Below are positions 1 through 4,928 of a DNA stretch of 5,198 bases, one piece after another. Each line of letters starts with the position of its first letter. The first letter of the stretch is position 1. The notes below the pieces were generated by a model. It was given only the letters and a program-made list of their open reading frames with translations, did no database searches and had not been told where the DNA came from. The stretch covers positions 1 to 5,198 of the forward strand of contig CAZXSC010000155.1 in the NCBI GenBank assembly GCA_964643045.1, given 5' to 3'. Position numbers and translations under genes: made by a program. This DNA is from TMED23 sp964643045 (GTDB lineage: Bacteria > Pseudomonadota > Alphaproteobacteria > Rhodospirillales > UBA2165).

Positions 1-813
1 GCTATAATTGGGTGCTTGTGTTATTGCAAAGTACAACTGGGGGACGGCAAACATGTATGTGATGCCATACTTTTCAATTATATCAACAGCATTGACAGGA
101 TTGAAAGTCGACTGGACAAAATAAGTTCCGTTATAGCTCAGTGCGGCTAGAAATACGCCATAAAATCCAATAGCGTGACTCAATGGCATGAAGCCCAGCA
201 ATTTATTATGCTTACCGTGGCGAAACCCGGCATGAGTTGCCAACCATAAAATACGATGTTCTGTAGTTCTATGGGATAGCTCGACGCCTTTTGGTAGGCC
301 GGTAGTCCCAGAAGTATAAAAGATAAAGGAGATGTCTTCCGGGTGTGGCTTTGGAATTGAACCGAGAAATTTTCCATCCCCGCGACAATTGGTAAAACTT
401 GTTGCCAGACCACTCGCGTCACCTACACAAAATACTCGCTCTGAATTTCTGAGAACATTATTGACATTATTTGCTAGGTTTTTATCGGGTAGAATTATAG
501 CTCCTTCTATCTCCCCCAGCTTTATAAGTTCCCCTATTTCTTCAGGAGTAAGTCTGAAATTAATTAAAGCCGGAATGGCAGCTAATCTTTGTAAAGCAAG
601 TAATGCGATAGCATGGTCGAATAAACTCGGTAAAACAGTGGCAACACGCATTCCTTTTTTTACACCACGTTCTGCGAGCCCAGCGGCTACTATATCAATT
701 TCTTCAATCAGCTCTTGATAGGTAAATGCCCTGTCGCTGAGGTCATCAACAATCGCTACGTCATTTGGTGCTCGTTTTGCCGAAAGCCACACAAGATCAT
801 AACAGGTCTGCAT
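1..813 (-). CDS. AMP-binding acyl-CoA synthetase/ligase, N-terminal part (3' end outside window)
   Basis: My own translation of the minus strand from ATG at 813-811 stays open for 271 codons to the window edge. The family adenylates a carboxylic acid with ATP and transfers the acyl group to CoA in the cytoplasm. The AMP-binding core motif YTSGTTGLPKG lies at residues 166-176 and is intact, including the Lys. A second core motif, MPLSHAIGFYG, is at about 209-219. The start MQTCYDLVWLSAKRAPNDVAI is typical of fatty-acyl or aryl-CoA ligases, which are usually 500-550 residues, so about half the protein is present. A strong AGGAGG (819-824) sits 5 nt before the ATG and decides the start. The C-terminal lid domain and the substrate-specificity region lie outside, so the substrate cannot be named; a medium/long-chain fatty acid is one guess. 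No frameshift is seen. The family assignment is firm. Confidence 0.93.
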   Translation of the reverse strand, partial: MQTCYDLVWLSAKRAPNDVAIVDDLSDRAFTYQELIEEIDIVAAGLAERGVKKGMRVATVLPSLFDHAIALLALQRLAAIPALINFRLTPEEIGELIKLGEIEGAIILPDKNLANNVNNVLRNSERVFCVGDASGLATSFTNCRGDGKFLGSIPKPHPEDISFIFYTSGTTGLPKGVELSHRTTEHRILWLATHAGFRHGKHNKLLGFMPLSHAIGFYGVFLAALSYNGTYFVQSTFNPVNAVDIIEKYGITYMFAVPQLYFAITQAPNYS

Positions 814-818
814 AAAAA

Positions 819-824
819 CCTCCT
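819..824 (-). promoter_or_regulatory. Ribosome binding site of the acyl-CoA synthetase, overlapping an upstream stop codon
   Basis: On the minus strand the sequence reads TAGGAGG, then five T, then ATG. The consensus AGGAGG at ideal spacing fixes the synthetase start at 813. The TAG that closes the upstream 39-codon ORF (825-823) shares its last two bases with this site. A ribosome finishing the small ORF would therefore sit directly on the synthetase start, an arrangement compatible with translational coupling. Confidence 0.8.
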
Positions 825-942
825 ATTTGCCCGTAGGCAGTGTTACTTGTCTCAGGTTATTTTGAATTTCTTTGTTTAGAAATTTTCCCAGCGCATTCAG
901 CAAATATGGATGCGCAATAGATTTCATGACATTTTGGCTCAT
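823..942 (-). CDS. Possible 39-residue small ORF upstream of, and in frame with, the acyl-CoA synthetase
   Basis: ATG at 942-940 opens 39 codons ending in TAG at 825-823, only 9 nt before the synthetase ATG and in the same frame. The product begins MSQNVMKSIAHPY, has a middle rich in Leu, Asn and Lys (LLNALGKFLNKEIQNN), and ends in TLPTGK. It has no Cys, no signal peptide and no membrane segment; the middle could form a short amphipathic helix. I do not recognise it. Its own Shine-Dalgarno is poor: only AGAAG about 8 nt upstream, or AAGG further away. It may be a leader peptide coupled to the synthetase, the relic of a longer N-terminus cut by the TAG, or chance. The position of the stop inside the downstream ribosome site is the main argument that it is real. 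Confidence 0.3.
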   Translation of the reverse strand: MSQNVMKSIAHPYLLNALGKFLNKEIQNNLRQVTLPTGK

Positions 943-1006
943 GTTACAATCTTCTGCCTTATTTACACCACGCGTGTTTATGATGAACAATTATTGTAAA
1001 TATCTC

Positions 1007-1035
1007 ATAATGCAGCATAGTTTGTTGTTCAGCAA
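1007..1035 (-). promoter_or_regulatory. Candidate sigma70-type promoter for the acyl-CoA synthetase unit
   Basis: On the minus strand, TTGCTG (1035-1030) is followed after exactly 17 bp by CATTAT (1012-1007). Transcription would start near 1000, leaving a leader of about 60 nt before the small ORF. A consensus TTGACA also occurs on this strand (1053-1048), but it has no matching -10 at proper spacing. The call rests on pattern matching in AT-rich DNA, so certainty is limited. Confidence 0.35.
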
Positions 1036-1064
1036 AGAATTTTTAATTGTCAAAAAATTCTGCT
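1031..1064. repeat. Imperfect inverted repeat, possible operator
   Basis: The left arm is AGCA (1031-1034), two unpaired A, then GAATTTTT (1037-1044). The right arm is AAAAATTC (1053-1060) plus TGCT (1061-1064). Twelve pairs flank an 8-base centre. The repeat overlaps the -35 of the candidate promoter for the acyl-CoA synthetase. No T-run follows it on either strand in the position expected of a terminator, so a regulator-binding site is the more natural reading. The arms are mostly A/T, which raises the odds of chance. Confidence 0.4.
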
Positions 1065-1088
1065 AGTTTACTAGTATAAGTACATTTT

Positions 1089-1116
1089 TTGTGGAAACAA
1101 ATGATCAGCTTATTAA
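1089..1116 (+). promoter_or_regulatory. Weak candidate promoter for the SMP-30 family gene
   Basis: TTGTGG (1089-1094) and TATTAA (1111-1116) are separated by 16 bp, which would give a leader of about 75 nt. A second TTTGTGG copy at 1130-1136 offers an alternative -35, with TTTAAA (1155-1160) 18 bp on. Neither is close to consensus. Confidence 0.2.
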
Positions 1117-1148
1117 AACGCTCGTTATGTTTGTGGTCAAGTTGGGCC

Positions 1149-1169
1149 GTTAAATTTAAAAGCTTTAAC
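1149..1169. repeat. Nested palindromes 30-50 bp before the SMP-30 start
   Basis: GTTAAA (1149-1154) and TTTAAC (1164-1169) form an inverted repeat around 9 bases. TTAAATTTAA (1150-1159) is by itself a perfect 10-bp palindrome. The place, shortly before a catabolic-type gene, would suit an operator. The all-A/T core makes chance a serious alternative. Confidence 0.3.
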
Positions 1170-1197
1170 CGTTCTGCCTGAAAGAAATTTTATCATT

Positions 1198-2238
1198 ATG
1201 AAAAAGAACCCCATATTTGATTTTACGGTAGACGTTGGAGATATTTCTTATGTTGGTGAAGATTTACAACGTCCTGAATGTATTCTAGCCAAACCAGATG
1301 GATCACTTTGGGCCGCTGATGCAAGGGGCGGCGTGGTGCATATTAAGCCAGATGGCACCCAAGAAATTATCACACAAACTTTTGGTTCTAAAAAAAATAA
1401 TTTTGAAGAAGCTAAAGATGATGCGGCCCGCTTTACACAAGGCACATTGCCAAATGGGTTAGCTTTTGGCCCGGAGAATCAGATTTATATTTCTAATTTT
1501 GGCACAGATATCTTGGAAGTGATGGCTCCCAACGGCGAGACAAAAACGTTATATGACAATATTGAGGGGCAACCAATTGGTAAGGTAAATTTTGTTTTAC
1601 GCGACAGTAAGAACCGCTTGTGGCTTACTGTTTCAACTAAAATTAGAAACTGGATGGAGGCCATAAGCCCCAATATTGCCGATGGTTACATAGCTTTGGC
1701 TGATGAAAAGGGTCTTCGAATTGTCGCTGATGGTTTCAGCTTTACCAATGAAGTTCGTCTCGATGCTGCCGAAGAATCTATCTATATTGTTGAAACGACA
1801 GGCCAACGAATAACCCGGATGCAAGTGGCCAAAGACGGTTCTTTAACAAATCGTGAGATATTTGGTCCAAGTAAACTTGGAAAAGAGGGGAAAAACTGTT
1901 TTCCTGATGGCATAGCCTTTGATTCATATGGCAATCTTTGGGGTACTTTGGTTATGTCGGATCAAATATTTGCTATTACGCCCGAAGGCGAATATCACGT
2001 TATTCTGGATGATGATAATGAGGCTGCTTCTGAGGCATTGGAAAATGCTTTTAAAAGAGATGAAGTAACACCTGAATTAATGCTCGCTGCAGGAGGAACT
2101 ATAGCACCGTGGTTTGCGAGTGTTACTTTTGGAGGAGCTGATCTTAGAACTGTTTACATCGGCAGCCTTCGAGGTACCCGAATACCTTTTTTTACATCCC
2201 CTATAGCTGGTTTGCCAATGGCACATTGGGGAGATTAA
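1198..2238 (+). CDS. SMP-30/gluconolactonase-family beta-propeller protein, probable sugar- or hydroxy-acid lactonase
   Basis: This 346-residue protein belongs to the SMP-30/gluconolactonase/LRE family, six-bladed propellers that hydrolyse lactones with a bound divalent metal. Candidate metal ligands match the family pattern: Glu27 (RPECILAKPDGSLWAAD), Asn184 (SFTNEVRLD) and Asp237 (FPDGIAFDSYGNLWGT). Asn131 (GKVNFVLRDSKNRLW) matches the substrate-side Asn. Blade repeats of the form G/PDG...LW recur at about 34, 86, 138, 185 and 238. The tail (FGGADLRTVYIGSLRGTRI, then SPIAGLPMAHW) marks a bacterial subfamily somewhat longer than the ~300-residue animal and Xanthomonas enzymes. An acidic, helical-looking insert lies at about 270-295. 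No signal peptide is seen, so it is cytoplasmic. ATG at 1198 has only a weak site (GAAAG about 15 nt upstream), but the first conserved blade starts soon after, so the start fits. The substrate is unknown. The neighbours are on other strands, so there is no operon evidence. Confidence 0.88.
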   Translation: MKKNPIFDFTVDVGDISYVGEDLQRPECILAKPDGSLWAADARGGVVHIKPDGTQEIITQTFGSKKNNFEEAKDDAARFTQGTLPNGLAFGPENQIYISNFGTDILEVMAPNGETKTLYDNIEGQPIGKVNFVLRDSKNRLWLTVSTKIRNWMEAISPNIADGYIALADEKGLRIVADGFSFTNEVRLDAAEESIYIVETTGQRITRMQVAKDGSLTNREIFGPSKLGKEGKNCFPDGIAFDSYGNLWGTLVMSDQIFAITPEGEYHVILDDDNEAASEALENAFKRDEVTPELMLAAGGTIAPWFASVTFGGADLRTVYIGSLRGTRIPFFTSPIAGLPMAHWGD

Positions 2239-2268
2239 AATTTTTTATCCAACCATCATTAAGAAAGC

Positions 2269-2907
2269 TTATTGACTGCGAGAATGTAGCGGTAACTTTG
2301 ATCGATATCGATTTTCTTTTAATAATTTAATTTGTTTTTTTAGACGAATAACCTCTGCTGTAAGTTTTTCAATGTTATTTTCTAATGGGTTAATTATTCT
2401 ATCTTTTTTTGAATTTTCGACAATTGCTGATCTAAGACGCTCGTTGAGTCTTGTAATCTTGGCGTGATTTTTTTTTCTTATATTACCCTGTTGACTTGTT
2501 AACGTTCTATTTTGAATTTTTAGAGCATTCAGCTTTCTTCTCAACTGTGTATTTTTATTTCTCAAGTCACCTGTAATATTCCGTTCGATTGATAGCAACT
2601 CGTTTAGTACGGAAATTTCTGATTGCAGTGCCGTATTATCTTTACCCTGACCAGACATTTTTGTAATAATCACACCTACTTTATTCGTAAGTGCCTCGAT
2701 TTCTTTTGCCCTAGCATTGTTTTGTTTCCGAACCAAATCGAGCCTAGCTTGGGTTTCGTTTATCAGTTTCTGAGTATCTTTATAACTTTTATGTGTATCA
2801 GGAGTGACGTTACTAGGGTCTGGTTCAGATCCTTGTGAGTAAGCCGTGAAGCCGTAAACCATTATTGTTAGTAAAATCAAAAACGATTTAACTGGATAAA
2901 TAATCAT
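2269..2907 (-). CDS. Exported coiled-coil protein of unknown function
   Basis: This 212-residue product has a signal peptide: the charged start MIIYPVK, a hydrophobic stretch at about 8-22, and AYS before Gln25 as the likely signal peptidase I site. The mature part opens with a short Pro/Ser/Thr linker (26-40). From about 41 to 199 it is almost entirely heptad-like helix rich in Lys, Asn, Gln, Glu and Leu, for example LNELLSIER and EKLTAEVIRLKKQIKLLKEN. Breaks occur near Gly86-Gly88 and Pro174. The C-terminus is basic (RYRSKLPLHSRSQ). No Cys is present, and no catalytic domain follows the coiled coil. This differs from EnvC-type divisome activators, which have a similar N-terminal half followed by LytM. 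A periplasmic scaffold or envelope-division adaptor is possible, but the function is unrecognised. No clear Shine-Dalgarno precedes ATG 2907, yet starting later would remove the signal peptide. It converges on the SMP-30 gene with 30 bp between stops. Confidence 0.75.
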   Translation of the reverse strand: MIIYPVKSFLILLTIMVYGFTAYSQGSEPDPSNVTPDTHKSYKDTQKLINETQARLDLVRKQNNARAKEIEALTNKVGVIITKMSGQGKDNTALQSEISVLNELLSIERNITGDLRNKNTQLRRKLNALKIQNRTLTSQQGNIRKKNHAKITRLNERLRSAIVENSKKDRIINPLENNIEKLTAEVIRLKKQIKLLKENRYRSKLPLHSRSQ

Positions 2908-2943
2908 TTTAAGGTTCGCTCAAAAATGTTTTCATCAAAGTGT

Positions 2944-2968
2944 ATGCTAAACTAAAATGTTTAAGCAT
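2944..2968. repeat. Hairpin-forming inverted repeat upstream of the coiled-coil gene
   Basis: ATGCTAAAC (2944-2952) and GTTTAAGCAT (2959-2968) pair over 9 bp with one bulged A, around a 6-base loop. It lies 37-61 bp before the coiled-coil gene start, in its promoter or leader. It could be an operator, or an RNA hairpin in the leader. No T-run follows, so it is not a standard terminator. Confidence 0.45.
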
Positions 2969-3049
2969 GTCAGCAAAGATTTTGTTTTTTCTGTGATTAG
3001 AAATTAGAGTTTGGTTAATTAACTCTTTTCCAACACCTTCCAGTAGCAG

Positions 3050-3088
3050 TAATCAGGGGAAATGATAATGTGGAAAATCCCCTGATTA
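3050..3088 (-). terminator. Perfect 11-bp stem-loop downstream of hsp20, possible 3'-end or terminator structure
   Basis: TAATCAGGGGA (3050-3060) and TCCCCTGATTA (3078-3088) are exact reverse complements around a 17-base loop, starting 21 bp after the hsp20 stop. The position fits a 3'-end structure for the hsp20 mRNA. The large loop and the lack of a T-run after the stem on the minus strand argue against a canonical intrinsic terminator. On the plus strand a run of six T follows about 10 nt later, but no plus-strand gene needs termination there. An mRNA-stabilising hairpin is the main alternative. Confidence 0.45.
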
Positions 3089-3109
3089 ACGTGCGGATAT
3101 TTTTTGAGT

Positions 3110-3598
3110 TTAGGCGGCGGCTTTATTCTTGCCACCAATAAATTTTGTAGCTTTTTCCTTGATTGATGTATTCGAGCCATTTTTTATTTCAATTTTACGT
3201 GGTTTTTTTGACTCAGGAACCTCACGTACGAGATCAATAAGCAGCAAGCCATTTTCTAGATGGGCATCGACGACTTTTACGTAGTCAGCAAGGCTAAAAT
3301 TACGTTCAAAAGTCCGACCGGCTATCCCACGGTGAAGATAGTTTTTCTTTTCTTGGGATTGGATATCACCTTTTACCGAGAGTTTGTCCTCGGTCACGAC
3401 AATATCTAGGTCGTTTTCACTGAAACCTGCTATAGCCATCGAAATTTGGTAAGTGTCCTTATCGACACTTTCTATATTGTACGGGGGGTAACTGTCCGTC
3501 GTTGCTTGATCATAATGCAGAGCACTATCAAATAAATGTTGCATGTGATCAAAACCAACGGAATGACGGAATAATGGTGTAAAATCATAAGTACGCAT
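3110..3598 (-). CDS. Small heat shock protein, Hsp20/IbpA class
   Basis: This 162-residue ATP-independent holdase binds unfolding proteins in the cytoplasm and passes them to DnaK/ClpB. The N-terminal arm MRTYDFTPLFRHSVGFD is typical of alphaproteobacterial class A sHsps. The alpha-crystallin domain runs from about residue 37 (YPPYNIE) to 140. It includes the IAGFSENDLDI strand region (56-66), GRTFERNFSLAD (94-105) with Arg99, and the signature AHLENGLLLIDL (112-123). The C-terminal IXI motif needed for oligomer assembly is IEI (136-138). The tail is long, Lys-rich and ends in AAA, and length is normal. ATG at 3598 has AGGAGG (3606-3611) at 7-nt spacing. In the mRNA that site and the AUG are predicted to be buried in a hairpin, pointing to heat control at translation. 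It is monocistronic, with divergent and separate neighbours. The name ibpA/hspA would be by class only. Confidence 0.95.
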   Translation of the reverse strand: MRTYDFTPLFRHSVGFDHMQHLFDSALHYDQATTDSYPPYNIESVDKDTYQISMAIAGFSENDLDIVVTEDKLSVKGDIQSQEKKNYLHRGIAGRTFERNFSLADYVKVVDAHLENGLLLIDLVREVPESKKPRKIEIKNGSNTSIKEKATKFIGGKNKAAA

Positions 3599-3707
3599 CG
3601 CACATCCTCCTTTAGAAGCGATATGAAAACAAGAAATTCGCCATTATTGGCCAAATTTCAACTCAGACCTAAGTTCCAAAAAGACCCTAATTAGGCGCCT
3701 TAATTGG
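3596..3707 (-). promoter_or_regulatory. Candidate ROSE-type RNA thermometer in the hsp20 5' UTR
   Basis: By hand the leader folds into four successive hairpins, listed 5' to 3' on the mRNA. (I) 3707-3686: CC plus AATTA pair with TAATT and GG around the loop AGGCGCC, with one bulged A. (II) 3675-3660: AACUUA with UGAGUU, including one G-U pair, loop GGUC. (III) 3659-3633, directly abutting: GAAAUU/AAUUUC plus GCCA/UGGC, with a small internal loop and loop AUAA. (IV) 3623-3596: UAUCGC pairs with GCGAUG, burying the AUG, and inside it UUCU can pair with GGAG of the Shine-Dalgarno. The sequence UCGCU (3621-3617) matches the UYGCU signature that masks the Shine-Dalgarno in ROSE elements of rhizobial sHsp genes. 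Length and hairpin number also fit ROSE. No energies were computed. Confidence 0.68.
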
Positions 3708-3725
3708 CTGTATCAGGTCAGTGTT

Positions 3726-3753
3726 TATATAGTTTATTTTTCGGGTATAGCAA
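3726..3753 (-). promoter_or_regulatory. Candidate sigma70-type promoter of hsp20
   Basis: On the minus strand TTGCTA (3753-3748) is followed after 16 bp by TATATA (3731-3726), or after 18 bp by the overlapping TATAAA (3729-3724). The predicted start near 3717 would give a leader of about 120 nt beginning just before hairpin I of the thermometer. ROSE-controlled genes in rhizobia are known to use housekeeping promoters, so this fits. I found no convincing sigma32 promoter (CTTG-type -35 with CCCCAT- or CTATAT-type -10). Confidence 0.45.
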
Positions 3754-3959
3754 CGGATGATGTCTTAATTATTTGGATTTTGAAGAATAATTAAATTTAA
3801 CCAAATTTCATATAAAGTGGTTTAGGTCTTGGAGGTTTGATTTTATAGTTAGGCCTTAACATAGGTAAAATATTATTGTCTAAGTGTTCTGCTTGATGGT
3901 GTTTCTACGCTGTTTGAAAATTATTCTATAGGCGATACTAATCCTAATTTGGAAAAAAT
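3754..3959. other. AT-rich divergent spacer between the hsp20 promoter and the EamA gene
   Basis: No gene is supported here. It holds an all-A/T inverted repeat (TTAATTATT 3765-3773, AATAATTAA 3786-3794) that may be chance. GGAGG at 3831-3835 has no useful start codon after it. A poor candidate promoter for the permease, TTGAAA (3914-3919) with TACTAA (3936-3941), has a 16-bp spacer and would leave a very short leader. Confidence 0.5.
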
Positions 3960-4832
3960 TTGAAAATACCTTTGGCAAAACAAAAAATCTTACTAGGTAT
4001 AGCATTAACGGTTCTAGCGATGGCTTTGTTTTCGCTAAAAGACGTTATTGTAAAAATAATGAGTGGAACTTATTCGGCTGTTGTTTTCATGTGGGCTCAA
4101 ATGATGTTTGCTAGCCTTCTTTACGTTCCAATAATTCTTATAAAATATGGCCCTCGAAGTTTTTGGCCCGGCAATCCCATACTTCAGATATTGCGCTCGA
4201 CGTCTCTTTTAACGGGTATGAGCATGTTTTATTGGGCCGTGAGTTTGGTGCCACTTGCTGAAGCTACCGCAATTGCTTTCGTTGCCCCCTTGGTCACTAC
4301 TTCCCTATCACCTTTTATGTTGGGAGAGAAAGTTGGTATTAGGCGCTGGATTTCAGTAATAGCTGGTTTTTGTGGGGTTTTGGTTGTTTTACGCCCTGAC
4401 CTTGGTGGAGAGCGTTTTGGGTATATAGCCGCTTTTGGGGCTGGTATTTCAATTGGAATATTTTATACCTTTAATCGACTATTGGCCAATAGAGAGCCGC
4501 CGTTACGTAATTTGATGTATTCATCGGTTATTGCCTTTATTTTGTTGACCCCACTAATTTTTTCAGTGTGGGTACCTATTCGGCAGGAAGATTTGCTGTT
4601 TATAATAGGGTTTTGTGCCATCGCAGCAATGGGACAAATTTGCTTATTTAATGCATTTGTTTTTGGTGAGGCATCAATTTTAGCGCCAATGACACTGTCA
4701 CAAATTATTTTTGCTACGTTGTTCGGTTATTTGTTTTTTTCTGATTTTCCTGATGTTGTATCGATTCTTGGTATTTTAATTGTAGTATTAAGTGCTGCCT
4801 ACATTGCTGTTAGAGAAACTCGAGCAAAATAA
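3960..4832 (+). CDS. EamA (DMT superfamily) permease, probable metabolite exporter
   Basis: The 290-residue protein has about ten hydrophobic segments arranged as two EamA repeats, roughly 12-145 and 152-285. This is the usual 10-TM inner-membrane drug/metabolite transporter layout. Family hallmarks are the end of repeat one, VPLAEATAIAFVAPLVTT (97-114) with LGEKVGIRRWISVIAGFCGV (121-140), and the matching end of repeat two, GEASILAPMTLSQIIFATLFGYLFFSD (236-262) with SILGILIVVLSAAYI (268-282). Members export amino acids, nucleotides, drugs or other metabolites; the substrate cannot be read here. The frame is closed by TAA at 3945-3947, and no ATG occurs before codon 21, inside TM1. The start is therefore probably TTG 3960, with GGA (3951-3953) as a weak ribosome site; TTG 3972 is an alternative. 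The FAD oxidase follows 96 bp downstream on the same strand, so cotranscription is possible but unproven. Confidence 0.9.
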   Translation: MKIPLAKQKILLGIALTVLAMALFSLKDVIVKIMSGTYSAVVFMWAQMMFASLLYVPIILIKYGPRSFWPGNPILQILRSTSLLTGMSMFYWAVSLVPLAEATAIAFVAPLVTTSLSPFMLGEKVGIRRWISVIAGFCGVLVVLRPDLGGERFGYIAAFGAGISIGIFYTFNRLLANREPPLRNLMYSSVIAFILLTPLIFSVWVPIRQEDLLFIIGFCAIAAMGQICLFNAFVFGEASILAPMTLSQIIFATLFGYLFFSDFPDVVSILGILIVVLSAAYIAVRETRAK

Positions 4833-4876
4833 TTAATCTCAGGTGTTTCTGAACCAGTGATATGCATCCAACCGTG

Positions 4877-4905
4877 TTGTGTGTCATAAAAAAAACCAGC
4901 ATTAT
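4877..4905 (+). promoter_or_regulatory. Weak candidate promoter for the FAD-linked oxidase
   Basis: TTGTGT (4877-4882) and CATTAT (4900-4905) are 17 bp apart in the 96-bp spacer. The spacer has no terminator-like hairpin after the permease gene, so read-through from that gene is equally possible. Confidence 0.22.
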
Positions 4906-4928
4906 AGAAAAAACCGAGGAATGATTTT

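Larger units (their letters stand above)
943..1197. other. Divergent intergenic region between the acyl-CoA synthetase unit and the SMP-30 gene
   Basis: This very AT-rich spacer must drive transcription both ways. It contains a reasonable minus-strand promoter (1007-1035), an imperfect inverted repeat (1031-1064), a perfect 8-bp palindrome TACTAGTA (1069-1076), two copies of TTTGTGG 42 bp apart (1088-1094, 1130-1136) and an inverted repeat near the SMP-30 start (1149-1169). No convincing gene is present. The plus-strand open frame at 872-1066 runs antisense to the small ORF and has neither a ribosome site nor recognisable protein character. Confidence 0.6.

Noticed and set aside
180..422. Minus-strand 80-codon open frame
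   Set aside because: It is an out-of-frame shadow inside the acyl-CoA synthetase, on the same strand in another frame.
332..718. Plus-strand 128-codon open frame
   Set aside because: It is the antisense shadow of the acyl-CoA synthetase, whose minus-strand frame carries the intact AMP-binding motif.
1048..1053. Consensus TTGACA on the minus strand as the main -35 of the acyl-CoA synthetase
   Set aside because: No acceptable -10 hexamer occurs 16-18 bp downstream; the neighbouring TTGCTG with CATTAT fits better.
872..1066. Plus-strand 64-codon open frame
   Set aside because: It lies antisense to the small ORF and promoter region, has no ribosome site, and its composition looks like random translation of AT-rich DNA.
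2239..2268. Bidirectional terminator between the convergent SMP-30 and coiled-coil genes
   Set aside because: The 30-bp gap has a T-run but no stable hairpin; only a few interrupted A/T pairs can form.
3472..3654. Minus-strand 60-codon open frame overlapping the hsp20 start and leader
   Set aside because: It is out of frame with hsp20, covers the structured leader, and has no ribosome site.
3765..3794. Nine-bp inverted repeat between hsp20 and the permease
   Set aside because: Both arms are entirely A/T in AT-rich DNA and could easily arise by chance; kept only as a note in the spacer entry.
3660..3800. Sigma32 heat-shock promoter for hsp20
   Set aside because: No CTTG-type -35 with a CCCCAT- or CTATAT-like -10 at proper spacing; CTTAGG with CCAATAAT is the nearest and is too poor, and it lies inside the hairpins.
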